Origin: Chloromonas sp. AAM2
Lineage: Eukaryota; Chlorophyta; Chlorophyceae; Chlamydomonadales; Chlamydomonadaceae
Assembly: GCA_004335635.1 (NCBI GenBank)
Contig: QAXH01003165.1
Location: 47,925 to 86,036 of the forward strand
Direction of reading: 5' to 3'
Length of the DNA stretch: 38,112 nucleotides
In this document: in pieces, positions 11,001 through 22,158 of the stretch
Layout: every line of letters begins with the position of its first letter
How positions within the stretch are numbered: position 1 is the stretch's first letter
Position numbers and translations under genes: made by a program
Notes under the pieces: model-generated
What the model was told of the DNA's origin: nothing
Seen by the model: only the letters and a program-made list of their open reading frames with translations
Database searches by the model: none

Positions 11001-14000
11001 GTACGGCCCCCTCAACTGGTTTGGTACCTACTATCGCACCATTCAGCAGGTGGGTCTGGGGCAAGAGGGCTTGGCTGCCACGCTTGTGCTCCCAACGCAC
11101 TAGGCGCAGTCGCTAAGCAGCATCAATCGCGTGGTGTTGATCATTCCTTCCCTGTGTCCTTCATAGAAGGTCTTCGAACGACCTTTTATGCTTTGAGCTT
11201 CAGAAGGCACAGCCGTCTTGCAAGTATTGTGTATTGCATACATGACACATTCAAAGTGTGCCCGGCTCGTGCAGCTACCATCAACGTAAACATAGACGCT
11301 ACCACCCCTCACAAGCACCCCTGCCCGTAACCTGCATGCACCCTGCAGTACACGATTGACATGGAGAATCTGTTTCAGTTGCTGGACAAGAAAAGCCAGG
11401 TGGTGGACAGACCTGCGGCTCAGGAACTGGTCGTGAAGGAGGGTGAGAGGGATGGATCTATTGCAAGGTGCAAGCCCTGTGAATTGAGTGCAAGGCAGCG
11501 TTGTAAATGGTTTGTTGGCAGCCTGATGCCAAGTACAATGTGTCTCTGATTCGCTGCAGGCCAGGTAGTATGTTCAAGTGCAAAGCTGCAGTGCAGCTGA
11601 GCCTGGTGTCCAGTCTCTGCCGCACGTCAGGAACCCATGTCAGTTCAACTGTTAGCAGCCTGCCTGGTGCCCAGTGTGGTCGGGTGCTGCTCCACCGCAG
11701 GCAAGGTGGAGTACGATTCCGTCTGGTTTGAGTACGAGGGGCGTGCTCCCGTGCTGCGCAATGTCAGCTTCACCGTGCCGGGGGGCAACACGGTCGCGTT
11801 CGTGGTGAGCATCCTGTGCAAGTCATGCCTTCCGTGAGAAGGCAAGCACCGAGACAAGGAGAACCTTGCACTGCATGTTGCCAAGGAACCACACTGCCGC
11901 GTTTGCCAACACATGACATGAATCATGAAGTGCGGTGCTTAATCCTGGTTGGATGTTACAGCGTGCGAGGCAGGGTGAGTAGCAGGATGTCAGGAAGGGC
12001 TGGTCAACATGGTGTGCGGATCATGACTGCCACACAGACAGAATGCTTTTCAGTCCTGAAGAGAAACGATCGCTGCCGTTGGCTTGTTGTGTGTTGCAGG
12101 GTGCGACGGGCAGTGGCAAGTCGACCCTGACCCGTCTGATGTTCCGTTTCTATGACGTTACCAGCGGCGCCATCCGCGTGGACGGCATGGACATTCGAAA
12201 CGTGGCGCAGCGGTCTCTGAGGCAGGCAGTGGGCATGGTGCCGCAGGTGCGGAGGCGGCGGCACGAAACGCGCCAGGCTTGCATGGGCTGAGCCGGCATG
12301 GGTTCCTTCAGGTTTTCAGAATGACACGTGGCGTGGGAGACACCCTATTACATGCTTTCTTGCACGTGGGAATGCACGCAGATGTTGAGATGTTGGACAG
12401 TCATGTTACATGTTACCCATGCGTTGCCTGCCCAGTTGGCATGTACATTGTCACGGTATTCGACGGTTTGCTCCAGCACGCTTTTGTGGGATGCATGCAA
12501 CTTAGCTATTCCCCTGGTGCTGCAAGTCCCCTGTAAGCCCTCCCTGCCTCCCCCGACACCTCCTCTTTCCCTCCCTGCCTACCCTGACACCTCCTATGCA
12601 CACTTCTGATGGTCTCACACGTCTAGGTGGTGAGGCCCCTGCCTGCCTCTCAACTTGTAATGCACTATTGAGAATGCATTGTACTCGGCCTACTGAGGCT
12701 CGCCGCACCCCAGTCATTGCGCACCTATAGGTATGCAAGTGAGCTGTCAGGCCCTCTTCCTGCCTGCCACCCCTCTCCTCGATGTTTTCCCTCTCCCCCC
12801 TCTCCTTGTGCCTTCAGGACACGGTCCTGTTCAACGACACCATCATGATGAACATCCGCTACGGCAACCTGGGTGCCTCGGACCAGGAGGTGTACCAGGC
12901 GGCGGAGGCGGCGTGCATTCACGAGGCGGTCAGCACTCGGTTCCCCAAGGTGCGTGCATCGCTCTGTGTCATCGTCCTTCAAGATCGCTGCCTTGTGCTC
13001 AGATGGTGGTGTAGGCAGCCATAAGGTGACAGAGCAGACAAGGACTGGCTCAACAGCGGCCGTTGATGTATCGCGGTATGCAGGGCTGGCAAAGTTGGCA
13101 GTGAATGGTTTGAAGTTGGCACTGTTGCAGTCACACGTGCTGTTGAAGTCGTTGTGGTTTCGAACGCCTGAATGAATGGCATGCCCACTCGGACTGTTGA
13201 GAGGTTCGTGGAGACACAGTGTGGCGTTGAGCGCGTGAAATGGTGCAAGTGGCAGTCCGCATTACAACCTTTACCTGGTACTTGGTTACCTGTAGCTGGT
13301 TCGAATGAGCCCATTCGCTAACCAGCTCCTCCCTTTCATCCGCAGGGTTACCAGACCATGGTTGGTGAGCGCGGGCTGCGGCTGAGCGGCGGTGAGAAGC
13401 AGCGGGTGGCCTTTGCCCGGGCGCTGCTCAAGAACCCCTACATACTGGTGCTGGACGAGGTGAGGAGGACTCGGATGAATGGGCACTCAGTCAGCAGGGG
13501 CTCTTTCTGAAGCAGCGTAAGGGGCGTAGTGGCCAGGTGGCTGCATTTGCCTTGCGGGTTTGGTGTGAGGACCCCGGAGCGGCACTGAAGCGGAGTGCAT
13601 GTTCGGGTCAGTTCAGGGACATGCCCTGGCAGGCCACGAACCAGGACGTCTGTGACATCTGTATGCAATGTCCCTTGTGCAATGAAAGACCAGGGTGTGT
13701 TATGTTTGCACAAGTCCCCGCTTGCCAGCAACCTCTGCACCAATGCGCCTGCCGTACACCGACGCCTTGTTGCCCTGAGGCCTCCTGCCTGCCTCCTCCT
13801 GCAGGCCACCAGTGCCCTTGACACTTTGACCGAACGGCGCATCCAGGCCGCGCTGGCCGCCAGCCGCGCGCAGCGCACCACGCTGATTGTGGCGCACAGG
13901 CTGTCCACCATAGTGGATGCAGACATCATCGTGGTCATGCACCTAGGCGAGGTGAGCATGTGATAGGGTGTTGTGACGAGAGGGTGTGAGGGTTTTGGCA

Positions 14001-14909
14001 GGGTTTGACTATTCAATCGGATTCTGATACAATCCAGCCCAAATTTTGCCGTTGCTGTTGCACTTGGACGTATTCGCCTTCTTCAACATGAACTGAACGT
14101 GCACCAAAAAGAACGTGCTCATGTAAAAGTTTGGCATGGACTACCCTTACAGTCCATTCCGTAATTTCTGCATGCCATTCAATATGATAGTTCAGAATCC
14201 CGGTAAAACGTAAGAGCTGTGCCTGAGCAACCGGACTGTCGTGGGGCAGGCTTCAGAAAACCAGATGTCATTGTCGAACCCTGGGGTGCGCAATGCATCC
14301 AAGGCAGGATCAGCTGTGAGCGGGTGTTTTTGCTTTGCTCGCCAATCTCTTTTCTGGGCATGCTTGGGTCGTACTTCAAGGTAGGCAGTGTTGGTTTTCG
14401 CAAGGCGTTATAGAAGAAGTTATAGCAAGGCGTCATGAGGCTGGCCGCCTTCTTGTTGGGCAATTGGTGTGTGGTGACTGCGTGTTTTGAATTAGGTGCG
14501 CGAGTTGGGGTCCCATGCCGAACTCCTGGCCAAGGAGGGGCTGTATGCGGAGCTGTGGCGCAAGCAGCTGCAGAGCAGCACCTTGGACCAGGGAGAGGCA
14601 GGCACAACCTTGGAGGAGGCCATGGGCCAGGCCTTGGACCACGGCAAACGCACAGGAGCCAACACGCCGGTGATAGAGGAGCTGGAGAATGATGTGGTGA
14701 TGGTGGGAGGCCCTGGTCTGTCAAGGGCCGGTGCTAGTGCTGCGAATGGCAGCAGCGCCAGCAACCTCACTGCGGCTGCAGGAGAAACGGCAGAAACGGC
14801 AGAAACGGGGGAAGCGGGAGAAACGGTTGGGCAGGGCTCTGGCGGGCAGCGGGGTGGGTCGAGCAGTAGTAGGGGCGGTCGAAGGAGCGGCAAGAAGGGC
14901 CGTGGCTGA
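2012..14909 (+). CDS. ABCB6: ABCB6/HMT1-type half ABC transporter, 962 aa, 24 exons
   Basis: Membrane half-transporter that works as a homodimer; relatives move thiol-metal conjugates (HMT1) or porphyrins (ABCB6). Exons: 2012-2163, 2414-2642, 3126-3225, 3448-3544, 3729-3847, 4714-4835, 5372-5483, 5998-6055, 6586-6693, 7508-7578, 7766-7835, 8087-8138, 8452-8571, 8963-9007, 9604-9695, 10501-10639, 10999-11049, 11349-11442, 11701-11804, 12100-12246, 12818-12949, 13346-13459, 13805-13951, 14496-14909 (2889 bases, all phases consistent). Residues 1-200 form a TMD0 of about five membrane spans. The six-span core covers about 270-590 and contains [10 protein letters not shown] and [11 protein letters not shown]. 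Nucleotide-binding domain: Walker [10 protein letters not shown] (646-654), Q694, signature LSGGE (751-755), Walker B ILVLDE with D775/E776, and H807. The TMD0 separates it from ATM1/ABCB7. The start is the first ATG after an in-frame stop at 1970. Residues 852-962 are an odd low-complexity tail. The transported substrate cannot be read from the sequence. Confidence 0.93.
4024..4644. mobile_element. MITE-like element with 39-bp terminal inverted repeats, in ABCB6 intron 5
   Basis: Left end 4024-4062 and right end 4606-4644 are inverted copies matching at 38 of 39 positions; the outer end reads GCCGGTCACACTTGCGTCGC. Inside are several more copies of GTCGCTCACT in both orientations (near 4186, 4231, 4540 and 4583), so the ends are themselves built of subrepeats. 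It has no transposase frame, so a non-autonomous DNA element about 620 bp long is inferred. No clear target-site duplication is seen; the flanks gttagag and atcttaac are weakly inverted rather than direct. It sits wholly within the 866-base intron 3848-4713. Confidence 0.7.
5734..5757 (+). repeat. Interstitial telomere-like tract
   Basis: Two TTTAGGG units, then one TTAGGG and a partial TTAG, in ABCB6 intron 7 (5484-5997). TTTAGGG is the telomere repeat of land plants and many green algae. The tract is short and could be a repair scar or a chance telo-box cluster. Confidence 0.75.
6428..6490 (+). repeat. Diverged copy of a dispersed repeat also found in the E2 gene
   Basis: This stretch in ABCB6 intron 8 aligns without gaps to 26704-26766 (about 46 of 63 bases by eye), sharing CCGTCCAAC, GACACAC and TGGTGGTG. 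It is probably one member of an older transposon-derived family. Confidence 0.5.
6960..7480. repeat. Large minisatellite in ABCB6 intron 9
   Basis: Units built on CATGTCCGGCAC come in two main lengths: about 29 bases (with CTGAGCATGTGTGCACC) and about 23 bases (with ATGAGTCCGCA), in irregular alternation. Together they fill most of the intron 6694-7507. Because the units lack stop codons on the minus strand in any frame and have lengths of 2 modulo 3, all three minus frames stay open and give long Cys/His-rich open frames. These are not genes. Confidence 0.92.
8630..8682. repeat. Low-complexity ATGCC-rich tract
   Basis: Irregular repeats of CATGCC and CCATGCC in ABCB6 intron 13 (8572-8962). 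It has no coding signal. Confidence 0.6.
9150..9305. repeat. Long foldback hairpin in ABCB6 intron 14
   Basis: Left arm 9150-9221 and right arm 9234-9305 are 72 bases each and complementary at about 62 positions without gaps; several of the rest would be G-U pairs in RNA. The loop is 12 bases. The inner 20 or so pairs (CCTGCCCAGCCAGCCAACCTG-type sequence) are perfect. Further matches just outside (ACTGTGTAG on both sides) suggest longer arms. Intron 14 spans 9008-9603. It could be a small-RNA precursor or a foldback transposon remnant. Confidence 0.85.
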
Positions 14910-16341
14910 GGGCACAGTTGTGAGCTTCATGACAGGCACCTGGGTGTGAGCTGTTGCAGTGCTTGTGGAGACGAGGTTTTGAGTGGTGACGGTAGCGTGC
15001 TCAATACCTTACTGTCATGTAGACATTGTAAGCATGGTTGTGGACGGATGCTACTGAGCGAAGAGGACGCTTGCTCACGCAATTCTCGTGCCGCAGAAGA
15101 GCCAGGCTTGGGGGCGTGGGCAACACGCATGTCCTGCTGCGGCTTGTGCATTGCAATAGCTGGGTTCTGAGCTGCCCCATCCCAGTCAGTCTGGAAATCC
15201 CAGTCAATCTGGAAATCCCAGTCAAGCTTGAGCACACAGTCGTGCATCACTCTTATGACTCTTATGTCAGGTGCCAATCCATATTCCACCTGTAGCCACA
15301 CACATTCAGTGCTTAAGCACGCCAGTTCCTCGCAGGAGTGAGTTGTGACGGGTGCATGCTCAGGCACTGCTGACACCGAGTCCTGATGTCGGGAATCCGA
15401 TGAAAGACTCGACAATGCTGCAGTGCGGCTTGCGTGCGCTGCTCTTATGTAAGCACAGAGCCTGTGGCAAACACTACGTCTATATATATATGTGTGTATT
15501 TACACCAGGGAAGCCGTCAGAGGACACGGAACGGGATGGGCACTGCCCTGGCGTACCCTGAGCAAGAAAGAAGCAAAACGAACGCAGGGAATAACGCAGG
15601 CAAGGCAGGCCAACTGAAGGCAAAACAGGATGGAGCCGCCTAAGCTAAGGTGAAAAACTAGAGAAAAGGACGCCTGGAGGCTTAGTCGGTCACGTCTAGG
15701 AAGAGGCAGCCAGGCTGCGACAGGGCAGAACGTCAGAGGTCAGGGACAGCATGACAAATGTGCCTGGTGCCACGTGCAGACGGCACATATCAGGTTCTGA
15801 TAGGATGGCTGCCCAGAAGTCCGTGTTGGCTTGCAGTTCGAACACGGTGTGACAAAAAGTTCAAAGTTTTGAGTTGTCCGCCTTGACAAATGTACAGCTT
15901 GCGACAAACCAACATTGGCGGTTTGTACAGGTCAAGCCCTGCCAGACACAGATCATACCACCAGACAAGTACAAGCAGTTTGGAAAACCAGAAACAACCA
16001 TACGCACACCTCAAGCACATGAAGTACATCTGATAGTGGTAAACCTGCTGGGCTGACGCAGCTCATTGTTATGGATTTGCGTGGCATCTTGTACGCACAT
16101 ACGTCTCATGCCGTTCTGAAACTTTCATCGAGGTACCGCACATGGCGGAACAAGCTGGACTTGTTCAATGGCGTAACCAAGCACACGCCAAGTATCAGAT
16201 GTTTACATCCACATATATCAGCTTCCTAATGTTCCTAACTTGATCGCACAGGCACGGTTATTGACCGTTTGCGTTGACCGGCTCGCCCTCCACGTTCGAA
16301 TACACTCCCTCTGCGCACAACCCAATCTACACTTGAGCAAG
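14910..16341. other. Intergenic region between ABCB6 and arsS
   Basis: It contains the ABCB6 3' UTR, then no recognisable gene. A TGTAA motif lies at 15027. An 18-bp unit (CCAGTCAATCTGGAAATC) is repeated two and a half times near 15181-15226. A short TATATATATATG run lies near 15480. The arsS promoter should lie at the right end. Open frames on both strands show no family features and no convincing splice structure. Confidence 0.6.
15027..15031 (+). promoter_or_regulatory. Candidate TGTAA poly(A) signal of ABCB6
   Basis: TGTAA is the usual chlorophyte polyadenylation signal. This copy lies about 118 bases after the ABCB6 stop codon. It is a pentamer, so chance occurrence is easy. Confidence 0.4.
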
Positions 16342-19300
16342 ATGACGGCACTGTGGCCAACATCCAGCCATGGCGCAAGGACAACAGCGCACGGCCGGAC
16401 GTCGGGAGTTATCACGACCAGAAGTCTCTTGCCAGCAACCAGGTGAGCACTTGCTCGCGCACTCCCGCTTAACCTGCATAGTTGTTCACGTCCATTTACG
16501 AGGTGTAATGCATGTTTACTGATGCCACATCATGAGGGTATCGGCACGCATGGCCGTCGTGGCGCACAAACACACACAACTTGTTTCCTGCCACTCTGCT
16601 TGAACCCACAGCAGCAATTATGCAGTTATTTACATGAGTCAGACATGCCTGATGGTCTTCACGCATGCAAGGGGTATGCTTGCGTGAGAGTACCAGGCAG
16701 TGCTGGTAGCCAAACACAAACACACCGAAGCAGCAACCTCCATTTCCAGGCTCTCAGCCAGGCCGAACAACACAGACGTACCGAAGCCAAAGGCCAACAC
16801 AATATCGGCTAGACCAAACAAACGAGCTCTCCATGCATGCGCTTCCTGTGCATGGCCCTGCCCATGCATTGCAGCACGCATGTCTCCTAACTTGCAGGGT
16901 AGCTTCCAGGCCTCCTCCTCCAGCCCTTCCCTCCTTGGTGCCTCTGACACTCCAGGACATGGAAGCTGACACGGAGCTGCAAGCCCACCTCGCACAGGTC
17001 AGGCTTCAAAGGATGCACAGCATGTTTGACAGCCGATTCTGCTACAGCACCAATTGACAGCATTTCAGCCTGAAACTCTTGGTAGTGCTGGAGTGCGTGG
17101 GAGTTCAGATACCAGGTTTGGCTCCTATGTAGGCACTTGCATTTCTCGCTGCCAGCATCCAGGCTTGTTGCAAGTAAGGCCTCCCACGCATGTTGCATTC
17201 CTGTGTGTGCCTCTTGCCCCAGAACTTGATCATAAAGGGATACTTAACGCAGGAACGTAGTTAAGGCCGGAGCAGGCATACGAGGGAATGCAGGCTTACA
17301 AGGGAAGGTAACGCAAGGAAATCAAACAGTCAAAGCCAATGAACGAACTGTGCGGTTCATGCAGGTAGCCAGCCAGGGCCAGGCTGCTCTCACTCGACAG
17401 GAGAGGCTACAGAGGCAGCGCAGCCTGGATGCATTCAACCTGCCGAGCTTTGGGGAAACGTTAAAAGTGAGCGGGAGTGGCCACAGCCGCAGGCACAGGC
17501 ACTGGCGGAAGCAATTCACTCAGTCCACCTGTATTACTTATCTATCATCTGACTAAGTAACGGCAATGGTAAGGCAGCAACCGTGAATCATGTCAAGCGT
17601 GGGGTCTCTCACTCAAAAAAAAATGAGTGGGAGTGGTCACAGGCATGGGCATGGGCTCAGGCAGAGACAATTCAACTATCATAATCACTATCTAGTATCA
17701 CACAACTGAAGATGGTGATGACGACACGCAAGCATAAATCATACCATGTCCATGGTCTAGATCTGGCGTTCTGTTCTTCCAGCGTGGTCCAGTCCATAAA
17801 TTAAATTGCCCTGCTTGTTTTGGCAACCCATAACCAAGCCAGTGAGGTAAATACTTTGCCGTTGCTGCCCATGTTGTTTCCTGCAGGCAGCTGGGGTGTC
17901 TCCCCTGGTGCGCTCGGCCGCCCGCGTGCTTCAGCTCAACATCGGTCTGTACTGCAACCAGGCCTGCACACATTGCCATGTGGAGAGCTCGCCCAAGCGA
18001 CAGGAAATGATGGACAGGTGCAAGGCAGATGGTGTGGAGTTAAGGGGGTGGTTCTAACTCTCAATGGGTACTGAATCACAGGAGTGCTGCTGATGCCAGG
18101 GCACCCAGGCTCCAGTCCTTCAGATGTGTACTGTACGATACACAAGACAATGTGCAAGCGCATGTAAGCGTTGGTCAGAGTAAGCACCTGAGGAGGGCGC
18201 TACAAAAGGGCACACACATCTTCTGATCACAGTTTCTCGTACGTTGGTAATCATCTACATAACTGCTAAGAGGTGAACAGGTGTGACGTGCCATGCATGA
18301 GATGCCAGGCTAACAGGTATGACTGCTTTTAAATAACGCGCCCAGTTGGGTCTGCCTCCGGCCTTCCCTCAGCACACCAGTTTCCACTGGAGCCGGTCCC
18401 TTCATTTGTGCCTATGTTCAGTTGTTCGGCCGCTGCTCTATGGTTGCCCGCAGGGCCACGGCTGATCGGTGTTTGGAGCTGATTCGTGCGGCGGGGCCGG
18501 GCGGGGTGCAGGTGTTGGACATCACGGGGGGGGCGCCCGAGCTAAACCAACAGTTCAGGTGCGCGGGCACTCACGCACAGTGTGGTCAGCTTCAGATTGC
18601 TTGCTGGCCCCTCACGACCTGTCACGGTTGAACCACATACTGGCTACCGAGGGCAGTCATCAATCGCTCCGGCAGTCAGGTCGTTATTTGCTCTACTGGC
18701 CCTTCATTCAGCTGTGTAGACGGTTGGTTACACCCAGTGCATGGTGCACTGGTGAACGAGCCAACGATGGAGCGACGATGAAACCGAATATTTGAACTAG
18801 ACAGCGTGTTTGAGAGGGCATTCCACACACCCTTCAATCCTGACCATGGCTGCCACTTCCCGCTGCACCCAGGCACCTTGTGACATCGGCGCGTGCCCTG
18901 GGAGTGCCCGAGATCATGGACCGGTGCAACCTGACGGTTCTGCTCGAGCCGGGTCAGGAGGACCTGGTTCCCTTCCTGGCGCAGCACAGGGTCAGGGTGG
19001 TGGCCTCCCTGCCCTGCTATGGCGAGAAGAACGTGGACTCGCAGCGCGGGGCGGGCGTGTTCGAGCGGAGTATCAAGGCACTACAGGTAAGTGTGGGCTG
19101 TGACTGGGTGTGAATTATGGGTAGGCGTAGGCTGTGCCCCGAGCTGCTGATAGTGGGGCGGCTGAATGCCCGGGGATGTTCAAGCTCAAAAGCTCAGTGT
19201 CCTGAGAAGTGGAGCATGGGCAGCGGAACATCTGATTAATTCTGAGGTTGATTTTGAGATTGGTGCTAAGTTTGAATTCCGAGGGACTTGAGGATAGAGA

Positions 19301-20620
19301 GTGATGCCCATGTGAGGCAAGCCTTGGCCAATCGCAGCAGATCTGTTCAAGTTTGCAATGCCAGCACGTTGAGGAGAGTTGACAGCGCAGTTGATAAGGC
19401 TCTGCTTTCAAACTGTTTGTTCACCTGCACATCTGTATGCATACCAAGCGAAGCAGCAAGTCAAACCTGGCGGCACTGGAGGGCTTGCTTAGGGCCAACC
19501 GCTTCTGTTCCTGTGTGGTGCCTGCAGATGCTTAACGCCATAGGCTACGGCCGCCCCGGGTCCGGCCTTGTGCTGGACCTCGTGTACAACCCGGGGGGCG
19601 CCTTCCTGGCTCCGCCGCAGGCAAGTTGACAAACAAGTCAGGGGAGCAAGTGCAAACAGACTGGCATACAACAATGAAATAAAGAAAGAGGCTGCACAAA
19701 CAGGCCTGCTGATGGAACACAGTCCATGACATTAGGCACAGGCGCATGGTTTGGATCAGGCTGCAGGTTGTTCAGCCCCTGAATGATCAGCCTTTGTGGT
19801 GATGTTTGCTCACCCGAGGCTCTGGCACCTGCAAGCACTAATAGTAGTGTTGTCATGTCCTCTCAGGGTCAGCTCCAGTCGGCGTACCGGGCGGAGCTAA
19901 GGGAGGCGTTTGGCATCGAGTTCACCAGCCTGCTGGCGCTAAACAATCTGCCTGTGAAGAGATTCGCGGACTGGCTCGTGGTAAGGCTCGTGGAAGAGGC
20001 TTAGTGGACCAGGCAGACAGGCCTGAGAGTGGTGTTTAGACAAGGCCAGGCCGTGTGGTAATGATCGGCGGTAATAGGAATGAGCGCAACAACAGACCGG
20101 ACAGAAGGGGCCAGCAGGAAAGCAACCGAACAGGATGATGGCTATGAGCTCTGCAGCTCAGTCTGATTGATAGAGGAGGATGAGTTGGCTTAAATCAGAA
20201 GGTAGCGCACTGCAGGCGGCCATGTACTCTACGTGGCCCATGCATGCTGATGCCTGTGCTCACCCACCAACTCACGGTCACTCATCTTTGGTGTCCCTGT
20301 ACCGTCTGGTGCAGAGGCGAGGCAAGCTGGACGAATACATGCACTTGCTAGTCAACAACTTCAACCCCGGTGCTGCTGAGGGTCTCATGTGCCGGGACAC
20401 CGTCAGCGTCGGTTGGGACGGCCGCATGTACGACTGCGATTTCAACCAGCAGCTAGAGCTCGGGATGGCGAAGAAGGGCAGTGGCGCTCGGCAAGGTGTA
20501 ACGGTGTTTGATGTGAGCTCTTTGGATGAGTTGACGGGCCTGCGCATTGCCTACGACAACCACTGCTTTGGCTGTACGGCGGGTGCTGGGTCCAGTTGCG
20601 GAGGGCAGGCTAGTACTTGA
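16342..20620 (+). CDS. arsS: ArsS-family radical SAM enzyme (arsenosugar biosynthesis), 421 aa, nine exons
   Basis: Radical S-adenosylmethionine enzyme; the ArsS family is linked to attaching a deoxyadenosyl group to dimethylated arsenic on the way to arsenosugars. Exons: 16342-16442, 16898-16997, 17365-17466, 17887-18017, 18454-18558, 18873-19086, 19528-19620, 19867-19980, 20315-20620 (1266 bases, phases consistent). The [4Fe-4S] motif CNQACTHCHVE has C124, C128 and C131; TGGAPELN follows. The family's Cys-rich C-terminus is complete: C346, C361, then CFGCTAGAGSSCGG with C404, C407 and C415. Residues 1-50 are rich in Arg, Ser, Thr and Pro with almost no acids, a probable plastid or mitochondrial transit peptide. 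Intron 7 begins with GC (CAG, then gcaagt) because the only nearby GT would break the frame. The ArsM methyltransferase that would supply substrate is not in the window. The start is the first in-frame ATG; an upstream exon cannot be excluded. Confidence 0.93.
16578..16615 (+). repeat. 38-bp dispersed repeat, copy 1 (arsS intron 1)
   Basis: Identical over 38 bases to 20846-20883; it begins AACTTGTTTCCTGCC and ends CCCACAGCAGC. The two copies bracket most of the arsS gene. The flanks differ. Confidence 0.75.
19621..19866 (+). other. GC-AG intron in arsS
   Basis: Exon 7 ends CCGCCGCAG and the intron begins gcaagt; it ends tctcag. Using the GT four bases further on adds four bases and destroys the reading frame of the conserved next exon. 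GC donors normally need a strong match to the rest of the donor consensus, which is present here (CAG/gcaagt). Confidence 0.8.
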
Positions 20621-20641
20621 GACATGTTGAATAGTAACAAC

Positions 20642-20646
20642 TGTAA
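20642..20646 (+). promoter_or_regulatory. Candidate TGTAA poly(A) signal of arsS
   Basis: It lies 22 bases after the arsS stop codon. If used, the 3' UTR would be unusually short. Confidence 0.35.
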
Positions 20647-20845
20647 ACTTGGGTGAACAGTTTTCCGACAGTTTCCCTGCATAAAGGTGTGGCTAACCCA
20701 AGAAAAAGGCGTGGTTATTTTTGCCGACCCGACCTGGGCGTGCTTCATTCTTGGTCAGGGGGGTGTCTGACACCCACCCACCCTTAACTCGATTCATCAC
20801 ATAGCACCTGAGAAAAAAAGAACTTTGCCGGTTCTGGGACAACAA

Positions 20846-20883
20846 AACTTGTTTCCTGCCACTCTGCTTGAACCCACAGCAGC
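20846..20883 (+). repeat. 38-bp dispersed repeat, copy 2
   Basis: Identical to 16578-16615 over 38 bases. It lies about 230 bases after the arsS stop codon. Confidence 0.75.
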
Positions 20884-22087
20884 GAATTGTAATCGTCATG
20901 GCAAGCGACTGCGCACCACTGAAGCAGCAGTCTGTGGGGTGGCCCTGGAGGCCTCACTGCTTCTCTCCGCTCAGCCATACTTCACCATCTTCCATGTTGG
21001 CACGCGCCCAGCCTGGTACACCTCACAGCGCAAGCAGAGCTCTGGAGGCGTGCCTTTCATGGTGCGTGTGTAGGTGTTTGCACAGTGCACAGCCGAGTGC
21101 ATGTGTGCGGTTCCATCCCAAACGATCTTGCAACAGACCATTTTCTAACAACGCGCAGCAAAGGGACTCAAACCCGTGACCGCATGGGGGGTGTTGCCAC
21201 ATAATCGGATATTTTTATGAACACCTGCACCACCATTACTATCCAGGTGTGTCGTAGTCCCCTTCACTTGAAGGCTCGATGGGGTTGGAATCCGTCCCCT
21301 CTTGTGACCGTCCAGGCTTCACATCATGCAAGCAAACATACACAGACATGCTGAAACAGCACAGCCTACTGCCCGTTGGCTACGAGCAGAATCTGAGGCA
21401 CAACCTGTTGGCTACGAGCACTGAGTCACTACCCTAGATTTCACAGCCTTATCATGCAGGTTGGCAAACGGCTAGATATCAGCCAATGGTCGTTGGTCGC
21501 GGAGGCTGATGCCATAGGCATCCGTATTGTTGTCAGTGGCAATCTGAGCGACGCTGGTTGGATCCCTCCGCCTGGCCTGCATTCTTCGCTTTCAGGACCT
21601 GCACGTTTCTGTTCTCTTGCATGGCTCTCACAGCCTCCTTTCCGTGGTGGCCTTTGCACCGCTCTCGTGGATCCTTCGCATGCCATTCCATGGCCTCGTC
21701 GCATGTCCTTGTGTCTGATGGATTCTTTTGCATGCCGTGTCATTCACGGTGTCATGCCCTGTCACTTCTCCTGGCTGCCTTTGCCTGAATCACGGTACAA
21801 TTTCGTGGTATTGGTCACATGTCCTGCTTTGTTGCGTGTGTGCCTTTTCTTGGTTAGGACGATATCCATTCTCGTCAGCACATTTGAATGGCTTGCATTT
21901 TGGTGACTTCACAGGGTTCTTTTTACTTCACGTTGGATACCACGGGTCGTGTAACGTCGTAGGCTGTAACTAGTCGCGAGCAACGCTCAGCGTAGCGTTA
22001 GAATGGACTGGCTGTTCAGGCGATGCTCCATGTCACTCTCACAGCATGACCCAGTGATGACGTCACACCGCCAGCGGGTCTTGACTC

Positions 22088-22094
22088 TTTAAAT
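22088..22094 (+). promoter_or_regulatory. Possible TATA-like element of the SOUL gene
   Basis: TTTAAAT lies 65-71 bases upstream of the SOUL start codon, a reasonable place for a core promoter with a short leader. The assignment rests on position and composition only. Confidence 0.3.
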
Positions 22095-22158
22095 CACAAT
22101 TATCGCACTACCAAACGAACAATCAGACATTGCACACACAATCTGGAACAGTAGAACA

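Larger units (their letters stand above)
20621..22158. other. Intergenic region between arsS and the SOUL gene
   Basis: It holds the second copy of the 38-bp repeat (20846-20883) and a B-box-like sequence on the minus strand (GGTTTGAGTCC, 21164-21174) without a matching tRNA body. Several open frames of 60-150 codons have no recognisable domain. A frame around 20880-21060 ends at a plausible donor, but I could not connect it to another exon. The right end carries the SOUL promoter. Confidence 0.55.

Noticed and set aside
14927..15415. 162-codon minus-strand frame after the ABC gene
   Set aside because: Composition is biased by an 18-bp repeat (the recurring DWDFQ) and it overlaps the probable ABC 3' UTR.
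21150..21230. tRNA-like sequence on the minus strand with a B-box (GGTTTGAGTCC)
   Set aside because: No matching acceptor stem, D-arm or A-box; at most a SINE or pseudogene fragment.
21454..21906. 150-codon plus-strand frame between arsS and SOUL
   Set aside because: No recognisable family; the second half is rich in repeated CATGCC-type sequence.
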